DNA of 64,000 nucleotides from a virus: IMG/VR virus record IMGVR_UViG_3300042869_000396, positions 1-64,000 of that record; one strand, 5' to 3'. Each line of letters opens with the position of its first letter. Positions within the stretch are counted from its first letter, which is position 1. Of this stretch, positions 62,849 to 64,000 are shown piece by piece. Position numbers and translations under genes: made by a program. The notes under the pieces are model-generated. The model was not told the origin of the DNA. It saw nothing but the letters and a program-made list of their open reading frames with translations, and searched no databases.

Positions 62849-63289
62849 TTAATTACACCAGCTTTGTTTGGCTTCACCGTAGTATTCACGGGCCAAGCCA
62901 TTGCTGATAAGTCCCTGTCTAATGCTTTGTCCGTTTACCAAGATGTCTCCCAATATACGGCCACCAAACTTATCCCATCCATAGATAATAACCTGGTGCT
63001 TTGGGTGGGATTGTAAGGCTTGAGTTGTAAATTTACTCGCCAATTGCGCTCGTTGGTCTTCTTGTGGACATTGAGCTCTGTGTCCTTTTTCTGGCGTGTC
63101 GACTCCGTAGATCCTAACAGCAAGTTCGGGCTTGAGTGGCTGTGGGAGAAAGGGAGCGGCGATTACAATAGTATCGCCATCACTCACTCTAATAACCTGT
63201 GCATCGTAGGTCGCTGACTTTGCGGGCATCTTGCCCTGTGCAAATGCTAGTGCAGGTACTGCCAACAGCAGTAATAGAAATTGTTTCAT
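62849..63289 (-). CDS. secreted thermonuclease-like (SNase) protein
   Basis: This 146-residue protein has a signal peptide (MKQFLLLLLAVPALAFAQ). The SNase core follows: VIRVSDGDTIVI, VRIYGVDTPE with Arg and Glu of the active site, and GGRILGDILVNG with the second Arg. It would cut nucleic acid outside the cytoplasm. Two Cys (CPQED, SWCN) may form a disulfide. GGAACTAAATAATAG lies upstream. Confidence 0.88.
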   Translation of the reverse strand: MKQFLLLLLAVPALAFAQGKMPAKSATYDAQVIRVSDGDTIVIAAPFLPQPLKPELAVRIYGVDTPEKGHRAQCPQEDQRAQLASKFTTQALQSHPKHQVIIYGWDKFGGRILGDILVNGQSIRQGLISNGLAREYYGEAKQSWCN

Positions 63290-63313
63290 GTATACTCCAA
63301 TAAGTGCTATTAT

Positions 63314-63949
63314 TTAGTTCCAAGCAACCATTTTGAATCGCTCCTCTGGGATGCCAAAGTACTCACACTTCCAACGACTCTGTGCAAAGAAGTCTAGATG
63401 ATGCCACTTGTCTTTCTGTGCTAGGATCTGTTGGGCAGCATCACGCCAGTCTATGGCCAGCAACACAGGTTCTACAATTTTGCGAATATATTCTGTTTCT
63501 TCGTAGACAAAGCTGTCCCATTCCCAGTGTAGTACTTCAAAGACATTGCCCGCACGGTCAGCATAGTCCATAGAAAAGTCCAAGCCCCATTTAGGACGTA
63601 GTGCTATCACCTTGTTGACCAAAGGCAGTGTACGAGCCCAGTATTCCAATTCTTCTAGTGCAGCACCTGTGTAGCCTTTGCGTTCAAACAGTAGGCTATG
63701 ATTAAGATGTGAGCCTTCTGTGGTAGGCTGTTGCATAAACCAATCCTGTTTAAGGGCTCGTAGATGTTCTCTGTGCTTTTTAGGTTTAGCTCTGTTGCCG
63801 TAGGCAAAATGTTGTTCTAAGGGAGTGAGGTCGTATCCGTTCTGGTCAAATAGATCAAGATCATCTATGGTGGGTTGGTACAGCAGTTTCTCTATGGGCT
63901 GGTCCCAATAACCATTTGCATCAAACTGATTATCGGATAGCGTAATCAT
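63314..63949 (-). CDS. conserved phage hypothetical protein
   Basis: This 211-residue, aromatic-rich protein (IALRPKWGLDFSMDYADRAGNVFEVLHWEWDSFVYEE) has a central beta region, with N- and C-terminal helices. I recall relatives in T4-like marine phages, unnamed. The window ends 50 bases upstream of its start, with no further gene visible. Confidence 0.68.
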   Translation of the reverse strand: MITLSDNQFDANGYWDQPIEKLLYQPTIDDLDLFDQNGYDLTPLEQHFAYGNRAKPKKHREHLRALKQDWFMQQPTTEGSHLNHSLLFERKGYTGAALEELEYWARTLPLVNKVIALRPKWGLDFSMDYADRAGNVFEVLHWEWDSFVYEETEYIRKIVEPVLLAIDWRDAAQQILAQKDKWHHLDFFAQSRWKCEYFGIPEERFKMVAWN

Positions 63950-64000
63950 ATTACTTTACAATAGGTCCGCCAGTGATCCAAAGTTGACAGCTACGGGTTC

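Noticed and set aside
1-64000. CRISPR array, insertion sequence or prophage attachment site
   Set aside because: No regularly spaced direct repeats of CRISPR type, no transposase or integrase, and no terminal inverted repeats with target duplication were seen.

Overview
This window looks like part of a large tailed-phage genome of the T4-like (myovirus) superfamily that infects a Gram-negative bacterium, very probably a proteobacterium. Phage signs are the dense, overlapping small genes, 29 tRNA genes, T4-type late promoter boxes (GATAAATA/TATAAATA), a PAAR spike, a beta-helix tail protein, a SleB-type hydrolase, ribonucleotide reductase with glutaredoxin, and a MazG-like pyrophosphohydrolase. 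Cold-shock protein, DnaK, AhpC and RNA polymerase omega all read as proteobacterial (often Burkholderiales-like). The tmRNA gene is circularly permuted, as in alphaproteobacteria and some betaproteobacteria. The exact host cannot be fixed from sequence alone. Almost everything lies on the minus strand; small plus-strand groups sit at 5.9-6.6, 16.5-18.5, 58.2-59.5 and 60.3-60.9 kb.

Layout. 0-8.3 kb: 29 tRNA-type genes, with anticodons for all 20 amino acids and an initiator-like tRNA, mixed with small genes, an RNA polymerase omega homologue, 2OG-Fe(II) oxygenase-like genes, a nitroreductase and several branched hairpin elements. 8.4-16.5 kb: ClpP and a run of overlapping small unknown genes, many of them diverged copies of one ~85-residue family. 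16.5-18.5 kb: plus-strand cassette of small membrane proteins. 18.5-26 kb: CHASE2-adenylate cyclase, then a curli-type block (two curlin-repeat proteins, a FecR-domain protein, CsgG, CsgF). 26-32 kb: a large unknown protein, bilin reductase plus heme oxygenase, ClpS, Hsp20, DnaK. 32-37 kb: MazG-like enzyme, exonuclease, ribosomal protein bS21, membrane and lipoproteins, cell-wall hydrolase with a structured ~300-nt leader. 37-46 kb: SGNH hydrolase, AhpC/DUF2061/AhpD, an adhesin-like protein, a two-piece tmRNA, CspA, two oxygenases, PAAR-CHAP spike, glutaredoxin. 45.6-49 kb: nrdB and nrdA. 49-58 kb: structural and morphogenesis genes and a nucleotidyltransferase/ligase-like pair. 58-64 kb: lipase-like, desaturase, HAD, glycosyltransferase, LpxH-like and nuclease genes.

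How the parts fit. One theme is takeover of gene expression: tRNAs, bS21, omega and CspA. A second is protein quality control: tmRNA with a tag ending in LAA, ClpP, ClpS, Hsp20 and DnaK. A third is host physiology: bilin synthesis, peroxide defence, cyclic-nucleotide signalling, curli-like export and lipid desaturation. Early transcription seems to use host-like sigma70 promoters (TTGACA-17-TATAAT, found at least 15 times). Late genes carry T4-type boxes, several of which lie directly against the start codon.
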